DNA of 64,000 nucleotides from Tenacibaculum sp. 190130A14a (GTDB taxonomy: Bacteria > Bacteroidota > Bacteroidia > Flavobacteriales > Flavobacteriaceae). Each line of letters begins with the position of its first letter. Positions within the stretch are counted from its first letter, which is position 1. The notes below the pieces were generated by a model. It was given only the letters and a program-made list of their open reading frames with translations, had not been told where the DNA came from and did no database searches. The translations under genes and the position numbers were made by a program. Shown piece after piece: positions 1 through 8,852 of this stretch. The DNA lies in the NCBI RefSeq assembly GCF_964048965.1, contig NZ_OZ040189.1:3352501-3416500 (forward strand). Direction: 5' to 3'.

Positions 1-1
1 T

Positions 2-2287
2 CAAAAAGAACAGAACTATTTATTTGAAATTCCGAATTCTTTGTTAGGCAAAGAAATGTTAATGGTTACAAGGATAGCTAAAACTGCCAATGGAATTGGT
101 TTTGGAGGAGGAAAACAAAACACGCAAGTACTTCGTTGGGAGAAAAAACATAAAAAAATACTATTAAGAGTTGTTTCTCATGCAGTAGTAGCTGACAGTA
201 TTTTACCTGTTCATGAGGCTGTTACCAACTCTAATTTTGAACCTATCCTATTTTCTTTTCCTATAAAAGCTTTTAGTAAAGATTCATCTGCAACTGTAAT
301 AGACGCTACTCCATTATTTACAAAAGACGTTAAAGCAATTGGATTTCCTCAATTTAGAAGAAAACGTTACAAAATAACAAAGTTAGATGGTACGCGTTCA
401 TATATTGATAGAGTAAGTAGCTATCCTAAGAATATTGAAATCAGACACGTAAAAACATATGCTTCTAACCAACCACCATCAAATAGAAGTGTTGGTTCTG
501 TTTCTCTAGAAATTAGTAATTCAATGATTCTTCTTCCAGAAAAGCCTATGAAACGTAGGTATTTTGATCAACGTGTAGGATGGTTTACCAGTTCTCAAAC
601 TGATTATGGCTTAGATGTTCAAAAAAGTAAAAAAGTAACCTATTTAGATCGTTGGAGATTAGAGGTTAAAGAAGAAGACATTGAAAAATTTAAACGTGGT
701 GAATTAGTAGAACCTAAAAAACCTATCGTTTATTATATAGATAGAGCAACTCCAAAAAAATGGAGAAAATATTTAAAGCAAGGAATTGAAGATTGGCAAG
801 TTGCTTTTGAAGCTGCTGGGTTTAAAAATGCCATTATTGCAAAAGACCCGCCTACAAAAGAAGAAGACCCTGATTGGTCTCCAGAAGATGTAAGATATTC
901 TGTTGTGAGATACTTAGCTTCTCCAATTCCTAATGCCAACGGGCCACACGTAAGCGATCCTCGTTCTGGTGAAATTTTAGAATCTGATATTAACTGGTAT
1001 CATAATGTAATGACTTTACTTCATAATTGGTTCTTTATTCAAACAGCCGCTATCAACCCGGAAGCAAGAAGTAACGAATTTAAGGATGAGGTTATGGGAC
1101 GTTTGATTCGTTTTGTATCAGCCCATGAAGTAGGACATACAATTGGATTACCTCATAATATGGGTAGTTCTGTTGCTTATCCAGTTGATTCACTTCGCTC
1201 TGCTTCCTTTACTAAAAAATTTGGTACTGCTCCATCTATTATGGATTATGCTCGATTCAATTATATTGCGCAACCGGAAGACAAAGGGGTTGCTTTGATG
1301 CCAGATATTGGTCCGTATGACAAATACGCTATCAGTTGGGGGTATAGACCTATTTTAAATGTTTCGGCGAAGGATGAAAAAACAACTTTAAATCAATGGA
1401 TTACAGAAAAAGCAAACAATCCTTTGTATCGTTTCGGACATCAACAAGCTCGTAATGTAATTGACCCAAGTTCTCAAACAGAAGATTTAGGAGATAATGC
1501 TATTAAAGCAAGTGAATATGGAATTAAAAATTTAAAGCGCATTTTACCTCGTTTAGAAGAATGGACCACTGAAAAAGGTGAAAATTACGATGAATTAAAT
1601 ACCATGTATGGACAACTTGTTGGACAATTTAATAGATACATGGGACATGTAAGTTCTAATATTGGAGGTGTATATGAAAACTATAAAACTGCCGATCAAG
1701 ATGGAGCTGTTTATACACATGTAGATAAAAATCATCAAAGAAACGCTTTACGTTTTATCAACGAGCAATTATTCAAAACACCTAATTGGTTAATTGATAA
1801 AAACATATATAGTAAAACAGAATTCTCTGGTTCAGGAGAAGATATTAGTCGTTTACAAGTAAGAACTTTGAATCGAATTTTAAAAACGGGACGAATGACC
1901 CGTATGATTGAAAACGAAACCTTAAATGGTAATACAGCATATACCTTGGTAAATATGATGTCTGATTTACGTAAGGGTGTTTGGAATGAAATATATAATA
2001 ATCGTTCGATAGACACCTATAGAAGAAATCTACAAAGAGCTTATTTAGAACGTCTTGATTTTTTACTAAATAAAGCGAAAGATCAAAAAACAATTAGCAA
2101 CGGAGGTTATGTTAAACAAACAGGTGTAACTATAAATCAATCAGATATTAAACCAGTAGTGAGAGGAGAATTAAAACGTTTAAAAAGAGATATTAAACGT
2201 AGTATTCCATCGGCAAGAAATACCATTAGCCGCTATCACTTGCAAGATGCAGTTGACAGAATTGATACTATTTTAAATCCGAAATAA
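2..2287 (+). CDS. Zinc-dependent metalloprotease, 5' end cut by the window edge
   Basis: The open frame runs in from the first bases of the window (761 codons here), so the signal peptide and N-terminus are missing. The extended metzincin-type zinc motif HEVGHTIGLPHN is encoded at 1124-1159, giving three His ligands and the catalytic Glu. The protein resembles the large Bacteroidota family annotated with DUF5117/DUF4953, secreted proteins of about 800-850 residues, so roughly 50-100 residues are probably lost. A Met-turn candidate (SIMDYA) lies about 35 residues after the motif. The substrate is unknown. A terminator follows at 2300, so this is the last gene of its transcript. The family assignment is firm; secretion is inferred from the family. 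Confidence 0.88.
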   Translation, partial: QKEQNYLFEIPNSLLGKEMLMVTRIAKTANGIGFGGGKQNTQVLRWEKKHKKILLRVVSHAVVADSILPVHEAVTNSNFEPILFSFPIKAFSKDSSATVIDATPLFTKDVKAIGFPQFRRKRYKITKLDGTRSYIDRVSSYPKNIEIRHVKTYASNQPPSNRSVGSVSLEISNSMILLPEKPMKRRYFDQRVGWFTSSQTDYGLDVQKSKKVTYLDRWRLEVKEEDIEKFKRGELVEPKKPIVYYIDRATPKKWRKYLKQGIEDWQVAFEAAGFKNAIIAKDPPTKEEDPDWSPEDVRYSVVRYLASPIPNANGPHVSDPRSGEILESDINWYHNVMTLLHNWFFIQTAAINPEARSNEFKDEVMGRLIRFVSAHEVGHTIGLPHNMGSSVAYPVDSLRSASFTKKFGTAPSIMDYARFNYIAQPEDKGVALMPDIGPYDKYAISWGYRPILNVSAKDEKTTLNQWITEKANNPLYRFGHQQARNVIDPSSQTEDLGDNAIKASEYGIKNLKRILPRLEEWTTEKGENYDELNTMYGQLVGQFNRYMGHVSSNIGGVYENYKTADQDGAVYTHVDKNHQRNALRFINEQLFKTPNWLIDKNIYSKTEFSGSGEDISRLQVRTLNRILKTGRMTRMIENETLNGNTAYTLVNMMSDLRKGVWNEIYNNRSIDTYRRNLQRAYLERLDFLLNKAKDQKTISNGGYVKQTGVTINQSDIKPVVRGELKRLKRDIKRSIPSARNTISRYHLQDAVDRIDTILNPK

Positions 2288-2299
2288 TTAAATATATAA

Positions 2300-2331
2300 A
2301 AGAGATCTAATTTACTAGGTCTCTTTTTTTA
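2300..2331 (+). terminator. Intrinsic terminator after the metalloprotease
   Basis: AGAGATC pairs with GGTCTCT around an 8-9 base loop and is followed by a run of T. Confidence 0.75.
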
Positions 2332-2359
2332 TATTTACCACACTATTACAATTAACCAC

Positions 2360-4279
2360 ATGAAATCACAATTAAAACTATTACTGTTATCGTTATTTAT
2401 AATAACGAGTTGCTCCAAAAAGACTGACGCTAATAAAGAAGAAAAAGTAGACACTTTTGTTCAAGATAATTATACTAAACAAGAAGTTAGTATTGAAATG
2501 AGAGATGGTGTTAAACTGCACACAACTATTTACTCTCCTAAAGACACCAGTAAAACATACCCTATCTTATTACAACGTACACCTTATAGTTGTAGACCCT
2601 ATGGAGAAGATAAATTCAGAAAAAAAATTGGCCCAAACCCAATTTTAATGAAAGAAGGGAATATCATTGTATATCAAGATGTACGTGGAAGGTGGAAGAG
2701 CGAAGGTGTTTATGACAATATGCGCGCATATATCCCTAATAAAACAGCAAAGCAATCAGATGAAACTACAGACACCTACGACACCATCGATTGGCTTGTA
2801 AATAACGTAAACCATAATAATGGTAATGTAGGAACTTGGGGAATTTCTTATCCTGGTCATTATGCTACCGTTTCTACTATTGATGCTCACCCTGCATTAA
2901 AAGCTGCATCTCCACAAGCTTGTATTGGAGATTTCTTTTTTGATGATTTCCATCATAATGGAGCATTTTTACTGAGCTATTTTAAAGTTATTCCTCTATT
3001 CGGAACTTATAAAGATCAACCTACCGACTCTGCTTGGTATTCTTTTCCTGATATGAAAACACAAGATCAATATCAATTTTTCTTAGATAAAGGACCTTTA
3101 AAAAATCTAAACGAATATTTTCAATACGACAAATTAGATACCAAGACTGCAGAAAGTAAAAATCGTATTGATGATTTCTTTTGGAAAGAAATTGTAGAAC
3201 ATCCAAACTACGACTCTATTTGGAAAAGTAAAGGTATTATTCAACACTTAAACAAAGTACCTTCAACAGTTGCTACTATGGTTGTTGGTGGTTGGTTTGA
3301 TGCTGAAGATTTGTATGGTCCATTAGAAACTTATAAAAATATTGAAAAACATCAACCAAATAATTATAACACATTAGTATTTGGACCATGGGATCATGGT
3401 GGATGGTCTAGAAATAAAGTACCTAATAAAGTAGGTAATTATTATTTTGGAGACTCTATTTCTTTAAATTTTCAAAAAAACATCGAAACAAAGTTCTTCA
3501 ATCATTTCTTAAAAGAAGGAGGCTCTAAAAACTCTGGTTTACCAGAAGCACATGTTTTTGATACTGGAAAAAAAGAATGGAAAAATTATGATACTTGGCC
3601 TCCGAAAAACAGAAAAAAACAAACTTTTTTCTTGTCTGATAACCAGAAGTTAACCACAGCAAAAAAATCAGAATCTAAAATAAATTTTATCAGTGATGTA
3701 AAAAATCCAGTTCCTTATTCTGAAGATATTAAAACTGTTTTTACTCCACGAAAGTATATGACTGATGACCAACGTTTCGCAGCAAGACGCCCAGATGTTT
3801 TAGTTTTTGAAACAGATGTTTTATCAGAAGATTTAACTCTTGCTGGTGATATCTTAGCAAACTTAAAAGTAGCTACTACTGGAACCGCTGGAGATTGGAT
3901 TGTAAAAGTAATTGACGTTCACCCTCACGATTTAAAAAATGACAATAAAGAGATGCAATCTCACTTAAAATTGAGCAACTATCATATGATGGTTCGTAGT
4001 GAGGTAATGCGTGGACGCTTTAGAAATAGTTTTTCTAAACCTGAACCATTTGTTCCAAACAAAAAAACGGCTGTAGACATTAAACTACAGGATGTATTTC
4101 ATACAGTAAAAAAAGGGCATAAACTTCAAATACAAATACAAAGCACTTGGTTCCCTTTAATTGATTTGAATCCGCAAACTTATGTAGATAATATTTACAA
4201 AGCGAATGAAGATGACTTTAAAACGCAAACACATTCTGTCTTTACCGACTCCAGTATAGAATTCACAATCTTAGAATAA
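2360..4279 (+). CDS. CocE/NonD-family (peptidase S15-like) lipoprotein hydrolase
   Basis: 639 residues. The N-terminus is a lipoprotein signal with the lipid-bearing Cys at residue 18 (IITSC). An alpha/beta-hydrolase domain follows, starting with the family's typical 'MRDGVKL' strand at about 47-53, and the nucleophile Ser163 sits in GISYPG (the GxSYxG elbow of S15/CocE enzymes). GPWDHGGW near residue 345 would supply the catalytic His. The C-terminal ~200 residues match the jelly-roll domain of X-Pro dipeptidyl peptidases and CocE. It likely cleaves acyl, ester or peptide bonds while anchored to the envelope; the substrate cannot be told. It is monocistronic, with its own terminator. Confidence 0.9.
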   Translation: MKSQLKLLLLSLFIITSCSKKTDANKEEKVDTFVQDNYTKQEVSIEMRDGVKLHTTIYSPKDTSKTYPILLQRTPYSCRPYGEDKFRKKIGPNPILMKEGNIIVYQDVRGRWKSEGVYDNMRAYIPNKTAKQSDETTDTYDTIDWLVNNVNHNNGNVGTWGISYPGHYATVSTIDAHPALKAASPQACIGDFFFDDFHHNGAFLLSYFKVIPLFGTYKDQPTDSAWYSFPDMKTQDQYQFFLDKGPLKNLNEYFQYDKLDTKTAESKNRIDDFFWKEIVEHPNYDSIWKSKGIIQHLNKVPSTVATMVVGGWFDAEDLYGPLETYKNIEKHQPNNYNTLVFGPWDHGGWSRNKVPNKVGNYYFGDSISLNFQKNIETKFFNHFLKEGGSKNSGLPEAHVFDTGKKEWKNYDTWPPKNRKKQTFFLSDNQKLTTAKKSESKINFISDVKNPVPYSEDIKTVFTPRKYMTDDQRFAARRPDVLVFETDVLSEDLTLAGDILANLKVATTGTAGDWIVKVIDVHPHDLKNDNKEMQSHLKLSNYHMMVRSEVMRGRFRNSFSKPEPFVPNKKTAVDIKLQDVFHTVKKGHKLQIQIQSTWFPLIDLNPQTYVDNIYKANEDDFKTQTHSVFTDSSIEFTILE

Positions 4280-4285
4280 TTTTTT

Positions 4286-4316
4286 AAGCTCGTGTTTATA
4301 ACACGAGCTTTTTATT
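4286..4316 (+). terminator. Intrinsic terminator after the CocE-like gene
   Basis: Perfect 10-bp stem AAGCTCGTGT/ACACGAGCTT with a 5-base loop, then a T-rich tail. Confidence 0.9.
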
Positions 4317-4357
4317 TTTAAATGAATTGCCCATATTTGTAAAATAAACTATGAGTT

Positions 4358-5218
4358 ATGAATTGTAAAAATTGTAATGAAGTACTTGAAAACGAAGCTT
4401 TATTTTGTGATCATTGTGGTGCAAAAGTTATAAAAAACAGAATAAGCTTACGTTTTTTACTTGGCGAATTATTTGCTTCAATGGGCTTTGAAAGTATTTA
4501 TTTTCTTACGCTAAAAAAAATGATAATTGCTCCCCATGAGGTTATCCAAGAATATTTAGAAGGAGTAAGAAAACGCTACATAAACCCATTTGCATATTTA
4601 GCTGTAGGGGCCGCAGTTTCATTGATTATTTTCAACTATTTTTCTGAAGATTATTTAGAAATACAATCCTCTTTTAATAAAGAGCAAATTGCTGAGGTAG
4701 AAGAATTAGCAAACAAGGATTTAACTACTATAAAAGATATTTCCAAAAAAGATTTAGAAAAACTTAAAGCTCAGCAAGGTGTTGCTAAAATGCAGCTTAG
4801 TTTTTTAGAAAAATGGTCTACTTTTTTATTAAAATATTTTAATATTTCAACTTTTTTGTTCCTTCCTTTCTATGCTCTCTTAAGTAAACTAACCTATAAC
4901 AAACGACATAATTATGGGGAACATATTGTAGCAAATGCATATTTACAAGGTACTACTATGTACACTATGATACTATGTTTCTTATTGAGCATGCTGGTTC
5001 ATCCAAGAATGTTTGGTTTTAGTATGTTAATTGTTGTACTGTATTACCTTTATACTTTTGCCAAACTTTACCAACTAAGTTTTGCGAAATCAATTGTTAA
5101 GTTTTTAAAATTTATACTAATGGTAGTGCTCCTTTCAATACCTCTAGGTATTATTCTAATTTTTGGTGTTGCCATATTTATGTTTAAAAGTAATCCTGGG
5201 CTCTTTCAACCAGCTTAA
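4358..5218 (+). CDS. DUF3667-like zinc-ribbon membrane protein
   Basis: 286 residues. An N-terminal zinc ribbon (Cys3, Cys6, Cys17, Cys20) precedes a conserved segment with the 'RKRYINPFAYL' pattern I associate with DUF3667, and then about four or five hydrophobic segments (near 80-97, 160-180, 195-215, 218-235 and 250-275). A charged, helical stretch (about 105-150) separates the first two. The function is unknown; such proteins are common and often duplicated in Bacteroidota. An out-of-frame ATG lies 7 bases upstream, and the ATG at 4358 is chosen because the zinc ribbon begins at residue 3. CATATTTG at 4332 is a near-consensus -7 box. Confidence 0.78.
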   Translation: MNCKNCNEVLENEALFCDHCGAKVIKNRISLRFLLGELFASMGFESIYFLTLKKMIIAPHEVIQEYLEGVRKRYINPFAYLAVGAAVSLIIFNYFSEDYLEIQSSFNKEQIAEVEELANKDLTTIKDISKKDLEKLKAQQGVAKMQLSFLEKWSTFLLKYFNISTFLFLPFYALLSKLTYNKRHNYGEHIVANAYLQGTTMYTMILCFLLSMLVHPRMFGFSMLIVVLYYLYTFAKLYQLSFAKSIVKFLKFILMVVLLSIPLGIILIFGVAIFMFKSNPGLFQPA

Positions 5219-5235
5219 AAACAAAAAATTATACG

Positions 5236-5265
5236 AGCACCTAAACAACTTAGGTGCTTTTTTAT
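5236..5265 (+). terminator. Intrinsic terminator after the zinc-ribbon gene
   Basis: AGCACCTAA/TTAGGTGCT perfect 9-bp stem, 5-base loop, followed by T7. Confidence 0.9.
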
Positions 5266-5460
5266 TTATAAAAATAAAAAATAACCCTCTCATTACCTAT
5301 AACTTAACACTCATTCTCTAATTTACTTCCTTTAAGTGTTTTTTTAGTATTCAACTAAAAATAATGATAATCTTTGTTATGATTCTATACCTATTTTGAA
5401 TACTGTAGCTACTAAGATTAATTATTGTATGGAATATTATTAACCATAAAATATCTCATT

Positions 5461-6066
5461 ATGAATACTAATTTAGCAATGGTAGCAACTCCAAATGCTA
5501 CTACTCAAGGGGAAGACACAAAATACGACAAAGTAAAAATTACCAATGGATATGGTCTAATATCTAAGGCAGGAGTTTCTGTACAAAGAGGAATTACTGC
5601 TCATTTACATGTAGACATGAATACGAAAACTTTAACTGAAAATACTGTAAAATCTTGGTTAGAGGATAACAAAAGTTCATTTACACAAGAGCAATGGTCT
5701 AGTGTATCTCAAGGATTCTCAGCTTCTGGTGCTTTTGGATGGTTATTTGGGGGATCTGCAGGATACTATAGAAACACGAATAACAAAATAGCTAAAGCAC
5801 AAACAGAGCAACAAAAAGGATTCTTAAAAAGCCTATATCAACAACAAGAAACAAATGTGAATATTCATGGTACTTTAGATGCTGTAGGTACTAGCTTTAT
5901 TCCTGTTGAAGGATTTGTTTTTGTAGAAGTGACTACTATTACTTTTGATGATAATACATCTTTAAATGTAATTAACTCTTCTAATAGCACTGTAGCAGAT
6001 TCTTCTGGAAGTACAAATGGAATTGAAAAAACAGGAGGTAACTTAAATGTCGTTCCTTTAAAATAA
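5461..6066 (+). CDS. Unrecognised 201-residue protein with a glycine-rich core
   Basis: I do not recognise this protein. The frame stays open back to a TTG at 5425, but the ATG at 5461 gives a more natural start (MNTNLAMVATP). There is no signal peptide or lipobox. The N-terminal half is polar. Residues ~85-105 form a Gly/Ser/Ala/aromatic stretch (SASGAFGWLFGGSAGYY) of the kind that could enter or span a membrane. A Gln/Lys-rich helix follows (about 110-128), then a beta-rich segment (GFVFVEVTTITF) and a Ser/Thr/Asn/Gly-rich tail. A strong hairpin separates it from a second unrecognised gene at 6118 in the same direction; the two probably form a pair. A pore-forming or self-assembling role is a guess from composition only. 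Confidence 0.6.
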   Translation: MNTNLAMVATPNATTQGEDTKYDKVKITNGYGLISKAGVSVQRGITAHLHVDMNTKTLTENTVKSWLEDNKSSFTQEQWSSVSQGFSASGAFGWLFGGSAGYYRNTNNKIAKAQTEQQKGFLKSLYQQQETNVNIHGTLDAVGTSFIPVEGFVFVEVTTITFDDNTSLNVINSSNSTVADSSGSTNGIEKTGGNLNVVPLK

Positions 6067-6075
6067 TTAAAAAAT

Positions 6076-6116
6076 GTACTGTCAATATAAAAATATATTG
6101 GCAGTACTTATTTTAC
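6076..6116 (+). terminator. Strong hairpin between the two unrecognised genes
   Basis: A 14-bp stem (6076-6089 with 6094-6107) broken only by one T-G wobble, 4-base loop, followed by TTATTTT. The start codon of the next gene lies 10 bases past the stem. It could be a terminator that leaves the downstream gene on read-through, an attenuator, or an mRNA-stabilising structure. Confidence 0.65.
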
Positions 6117-6117
6117 T

Positions 6118-6642
6118 ATGGCTACTGTAACATCTGAATATACAGCAATTGATAGTTTAACTATTTCACTAATAGGAAATGCATCTGCAAAGTTGAAGAT
6201 TAATTTTGAAGCTGATATTGTAACTATTTCAAGCTTTAAAAACATATTAAATTCTCAATCATCGTGGGAAAGTTTTCTAGTTAGTATAATCGAATTTTTA
6301 ACCAAATTCTTATTGACCTATCTCAGTGGTAGTGCTATTCCTAAAGTAGGTTCTTCTCAAAATTTTAATTTACCCTCTAACCTACTTACCGCCATCTTTA
6401 ATTTACAAACTTCTAAAGTTACTATTAACGGTGATATTGATATGACCAACAATAGTAGTATTCCAATTACAGCTAAAGTTTTTGCTGAAGCACTTACTGT
6501 TGACAACAATGGAAAAAAACAACAAATAATTAATCCAGAAAAAATGTTTTTGGGATATGAAAACAATCAATTAAAAGGAGTGAGTGCTAGAGAACCAATT
6601 AAAATTATCCCTATAACGGGAGCTACTATTACATCATCGTAA
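6118..6642 (+). CDS. Unrecognised 174-residue protein with one hydrophobic helix
   Basis: I do not recognise this protein. It has no signal peptide. It begins with beta-prone, Thr/Ser-rich sequence, then a hydrophobic helix at about 53-73 (SFLVSIIEFLTKFLLTYLSG), then an Asn/Thr/Ile-rich beta-like half. The ATG at 6118 is 10 bases after a strong hairpin, and no other promoter-like box is obvious, so it probably depends on transcription from 5461. Its last 9 bases overlap the 3' end of the convergent aat gene. The compact frame with ordinary composition for the region argues for a real gene. Confidence 0.55.
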   Translation: MATVTSEYTAIDSLTISLIGNASAKLKINFEADIVTISSFKNILNSQSSWESFLVSIIEFLTKFLLTYLSGSAIPKVGSSQNFNLPSNLLTAIFNLQTSKVTINGDIDMTNNSSIPITAKVFAEALTVDNNGKKQQIINPEKMFLGYENNQLKGVSAREPIKIIPITGATITSS

Positions 6643-7278
6643 ATATTTTAAAAAAAGATCTCTAGATATTTCATAAGCACCCAAACTAGCTAAATGTTTA
6701 TTGTACACCTGACAGTCTATTAGTTTATAATTGCATTCTGTTGCTAAATGTATAAAGGCTATTTTACTCATATTGCTCACATTGCTAAACATGCTTTCTC
6801 CGCAAAAAACTCCGTTTCCTAAATCAACTCCATACAAACCACCTACCAAAATATTTTGATTTAAATTGGTATCAAATTGCCACACTTCAATAGATTTTGC
6901 AAATCCCACTTCATGCAATTTTAAATAGGCTTTTTGCATATCATCGGTTATCCATGTTCCATATTGATCTTGCCTATCAATATATTTACAATTAAATATA
7001 ACTTCTTCAAAAGCTTTGTTTTCTGTAATGACAAAGTTCTTTTTTCGAAGTACTTGTTTCATTGATTTTGATACTTTGATTTTATCAGGAAAAAGAACCA
7101 TTCTTTCCCAAGGAGCATACCATACAATAGGTTCTCCTTCGTTAAACCATGGAAAAATTCCATTTTTATACGCTAAAATTAAACGCGATACAGATAAATC
7201 ACCTCCTAAAGCTAAAACTCCATCTTCTGTAGCTAAATCTAATGGAGGGAATACCAATTCATTGCTTAACCAAATCAT
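6634..7278 (-). CDS. aat: Leucyl/phenylalanyl-tRNA--protein transferase
   Basis: 214 residues, a little shorter than the E. coli enzyme. It transfers Leu or Phe from charged tRNA to proteins with N-terminal Arg or Lys, marking them for ClpAP/ClpS degradation through the N-end rule. Recognisable blocks are FPPLDLATEDGVLALGGDLS near the start, GIFPWF around 40-45, and the signature GGLYGVDLGNGVFCGESMFS around 145-165. The start codon directly abuts the stop codon of the upstream AtoE-type gene (no intergenic base), so the two are co-transcribed and probably coupled. Confidence 0.95.
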   Translation of the reverse strand: MIWLSNELVFPPLDLATEDGVLALGGDLSVSRLILAYKNGIFPWFNEGEPIVWYAPWERMVLFPDKIKVSKSMKQVLRKKNFVITENKAFEEVIFNCKYIDRQDQYGTWITDDMQKAYLKLHEVGFAKSIEVWQFDTNLNQNILVGGLYGVDLGNGVFCGESMFSNVSNMSKIAFIHLATECNYKLIDCQVYNKHLASLGAYEISRDLFLKYLR

Positions 7279-8658
7279 TTATAATACTAATAATCCTAAT
7301 AAATATACTGCACTTCCCACAACCATTGCTATTAAGGTGTACGGTAAAATTTCTTTTGCTTTTAATTTTGTAATTCCTAGTAAAGGTAAAGCCCAAAAAG
7401 GCTGTAACATATTAGTTATTTGATCACCATATGCCAATGCCATAATAGCCTTAGGTAAAGGTACTCCTAGTTGTAATGCACTTTCAACTACAATAGGTCC
7501 TTGTACTACCCATTGCCCTCCTCCACTTGGAACAAAAATATTTACCAGTCCTGCACTAAAAAAAGTAAAAATTGGCAAAGTAGTCGCTGTAGAGATAGAC
7601 ACAAAAAAATCAGAAATTAAAGTCACCATCCCTGTACTCTTCATAATTCCCATAATTCCAAAATACAGCGGAAACTGAATTAAAATACCTGAAACATCAC
7701 TTATAGATTCTCCCACTGCATTTGTAAATTTCTTAAAACTTCCGTGTAATATGATACCTAACCCTAACATAAAGAAGTTAATTAAATTAGGTGTTATTTT
7801 TAACCGTTGAATATCTTCAAAATATCGATAACCAAAGGCTATTAAAATAATTATCCCAAAAACAATAGCTAATATCTTTGAACTGTCTAATTTTTCAGCT
7901 TTAGTTAGAGCTTCCTCTTTAACGTTCATTTCATATTCTGGCAAATTAATTTCTGTTGGAGTTGCCTTCTTTCCTAAAAAGAAAAAAGTGAAAGACACGG
8001 CTATTAATGCTGAGAAGAATATAAGAAGATTCCACCAACTAAAAACTGTTTGAGAATAATCTATTACATCAGGTATTTGTGCCAACACTCCGTCTGAAGA
8101 AATAGATTGCATAATACTTTGTATATGGCCACTTTCATTTATTTTTATGGGAGCAGAACCTGAGATTCCTCCATGCCAAACCATAAGTCCCACATAACCT
8201 GCGGCTCCTATGATAGGGTAATTCAATTTAATATTATTTTTTTGAGCATGTTCTGCTACTTTTCTTGCTAACAACGCTCCAAATATCAATCCAAGTCCCC
8301 AATTAAAAAATGCAACCAACATAGTTGTACTACTTACTATTGCCGCACTTGTAGCAGTATTTGTACAATATTGGGTTACCTTTAAAATCAAATTACTTAC
8401 AGGTTTACTCAGTACCAATACATGTCCTAAAACGAGTATTAACATCATTTGATAAGCAAACACTAACAAACCATTAGACCAAACTCCACTCTCCCAGAAT
8501 TTTAATACATCTAATGAATAACTTAAAGCTGATGTCTCAGTTGGTTTGGTAAAAACTAATGCAAGCAATAAAGTAGTTAACGTAAGTAAAATGGCAATAG
8601 TAAATGGCGAAGGAAGGTATTTTTTAAATACATTTTCTATAACCTGAGTAATTTTCAT
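7279..8658 (-). CDS. AtoE-type short-chain fatty acid transporter
   Basis: 459 residues, with about a dozen hydrophobic segments across the length. Family landmarks are the N-terminal KYLPSPFTIAILLT, the MVWHGGISGSAPIKI segment near 165-180, and the C-terminal VPSGGGQWVVQGPIV motif. The family (TIGR00366/COG2031) is named for E. coli AtoE, associated with acetoacetate and short-chain fatty acid uptake; the actual substrate is inferred from the family. It is first gene of a two-gene unit with aat. A perfect 17-bp palindrome 32 bases upstream of its start may be an operator. Confidence 0.88.
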   Translation of the reverse strand: MKITQVIENVFKKYLPSPFTIAILLTLTTLLLALVFTKPTETSALSYSLDVLKFWESGVWSNGLLVFAYQMMLILVLGHVLVLSKPVSNLILKVTQYCTNTATSAAIVSSTTMLVAFFNWGLGLIFGALLARKVAEHAQKNNIKLNYPIIGAAGYVGLMVWHGGISGSAPIKINESGHIQSIMQSISSDGVLAQIPDVIDYSQTVFSWWNLLIFFSALIAVSFTFFFLGKKATPTEINLPEYEMNVKEEALTKAEKLDSSKILAIVFGIIILIAFGYRYFEDIQRLKITPNLINFFMLGLGIILHGSFKKFTNAVGESISDVSGILIQFPLYFGIMGIMKSTGMVTLISDFFVSISTATTLPIFTFFSAGLVNIFVPSGGGQWVVQGPIVVESALQLGVPLPKAIMALAYGDQITNMLQPFWALPLLGITKLKAKEILPYTLIAMVVGSAVYLLGLLVL

Positions 8659-8689
8659 TTATTTCATTTTAAATAGCGACCAATTTAGA

Positions 8690-8706
8690 TTACATGGTTC
8701 ATGTAA
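8690..8706. promoter_or_regulatory. 17-bp palindrome upstream of the AtoE-type gene
   Basis: TTACATG-GTT-CATGTAA, perfect 7-bp arms around a 3-bp spacer, centred about 40 bases upstream of the leftward start codon at 8658. Its size and placement fit a dimeric repressor or activator site. No regulator gene lies nearby. Confidence 0.45.
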
Positions 8707-8840
8707 AAAAACAGCATTTTTATAGTTGTTCGTTCTTTGAGAGGTCAATAAACTAAGTTTCATTTGCTAAAATAATCAAAACACAATTAAGTTATTGTTT
8801 GATATTTCAAATTAGGTATAATGAATCAATTGATTTTACC

Positions 8841-8848
8841 TAGTTTTG
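8841..8848 (+). promoter_or_regulatory. -7 box TAGTTTTG four bases before a start codon
   Basis: Exact TAnnTTTG match. The ATG at 8853 follows after 4 bases, so transcription from this box would give a leaderless or nearly leaderless mRNA. No clear TTG element lies 19-21 bases upstream. Confidence 0.4.
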
Positions 8849-8852
8849 CACT

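Noticed and set aside
7016..7423. Rightward 135-codon frame over aat and the AtoE-type gene
   Set aside because: It lies antisense to two well-supported genes, has no family resemblance and a composition expected of a shadow frame. Other frames inside the 11.6-20.3 kb giant gene were rejected for the same reason.
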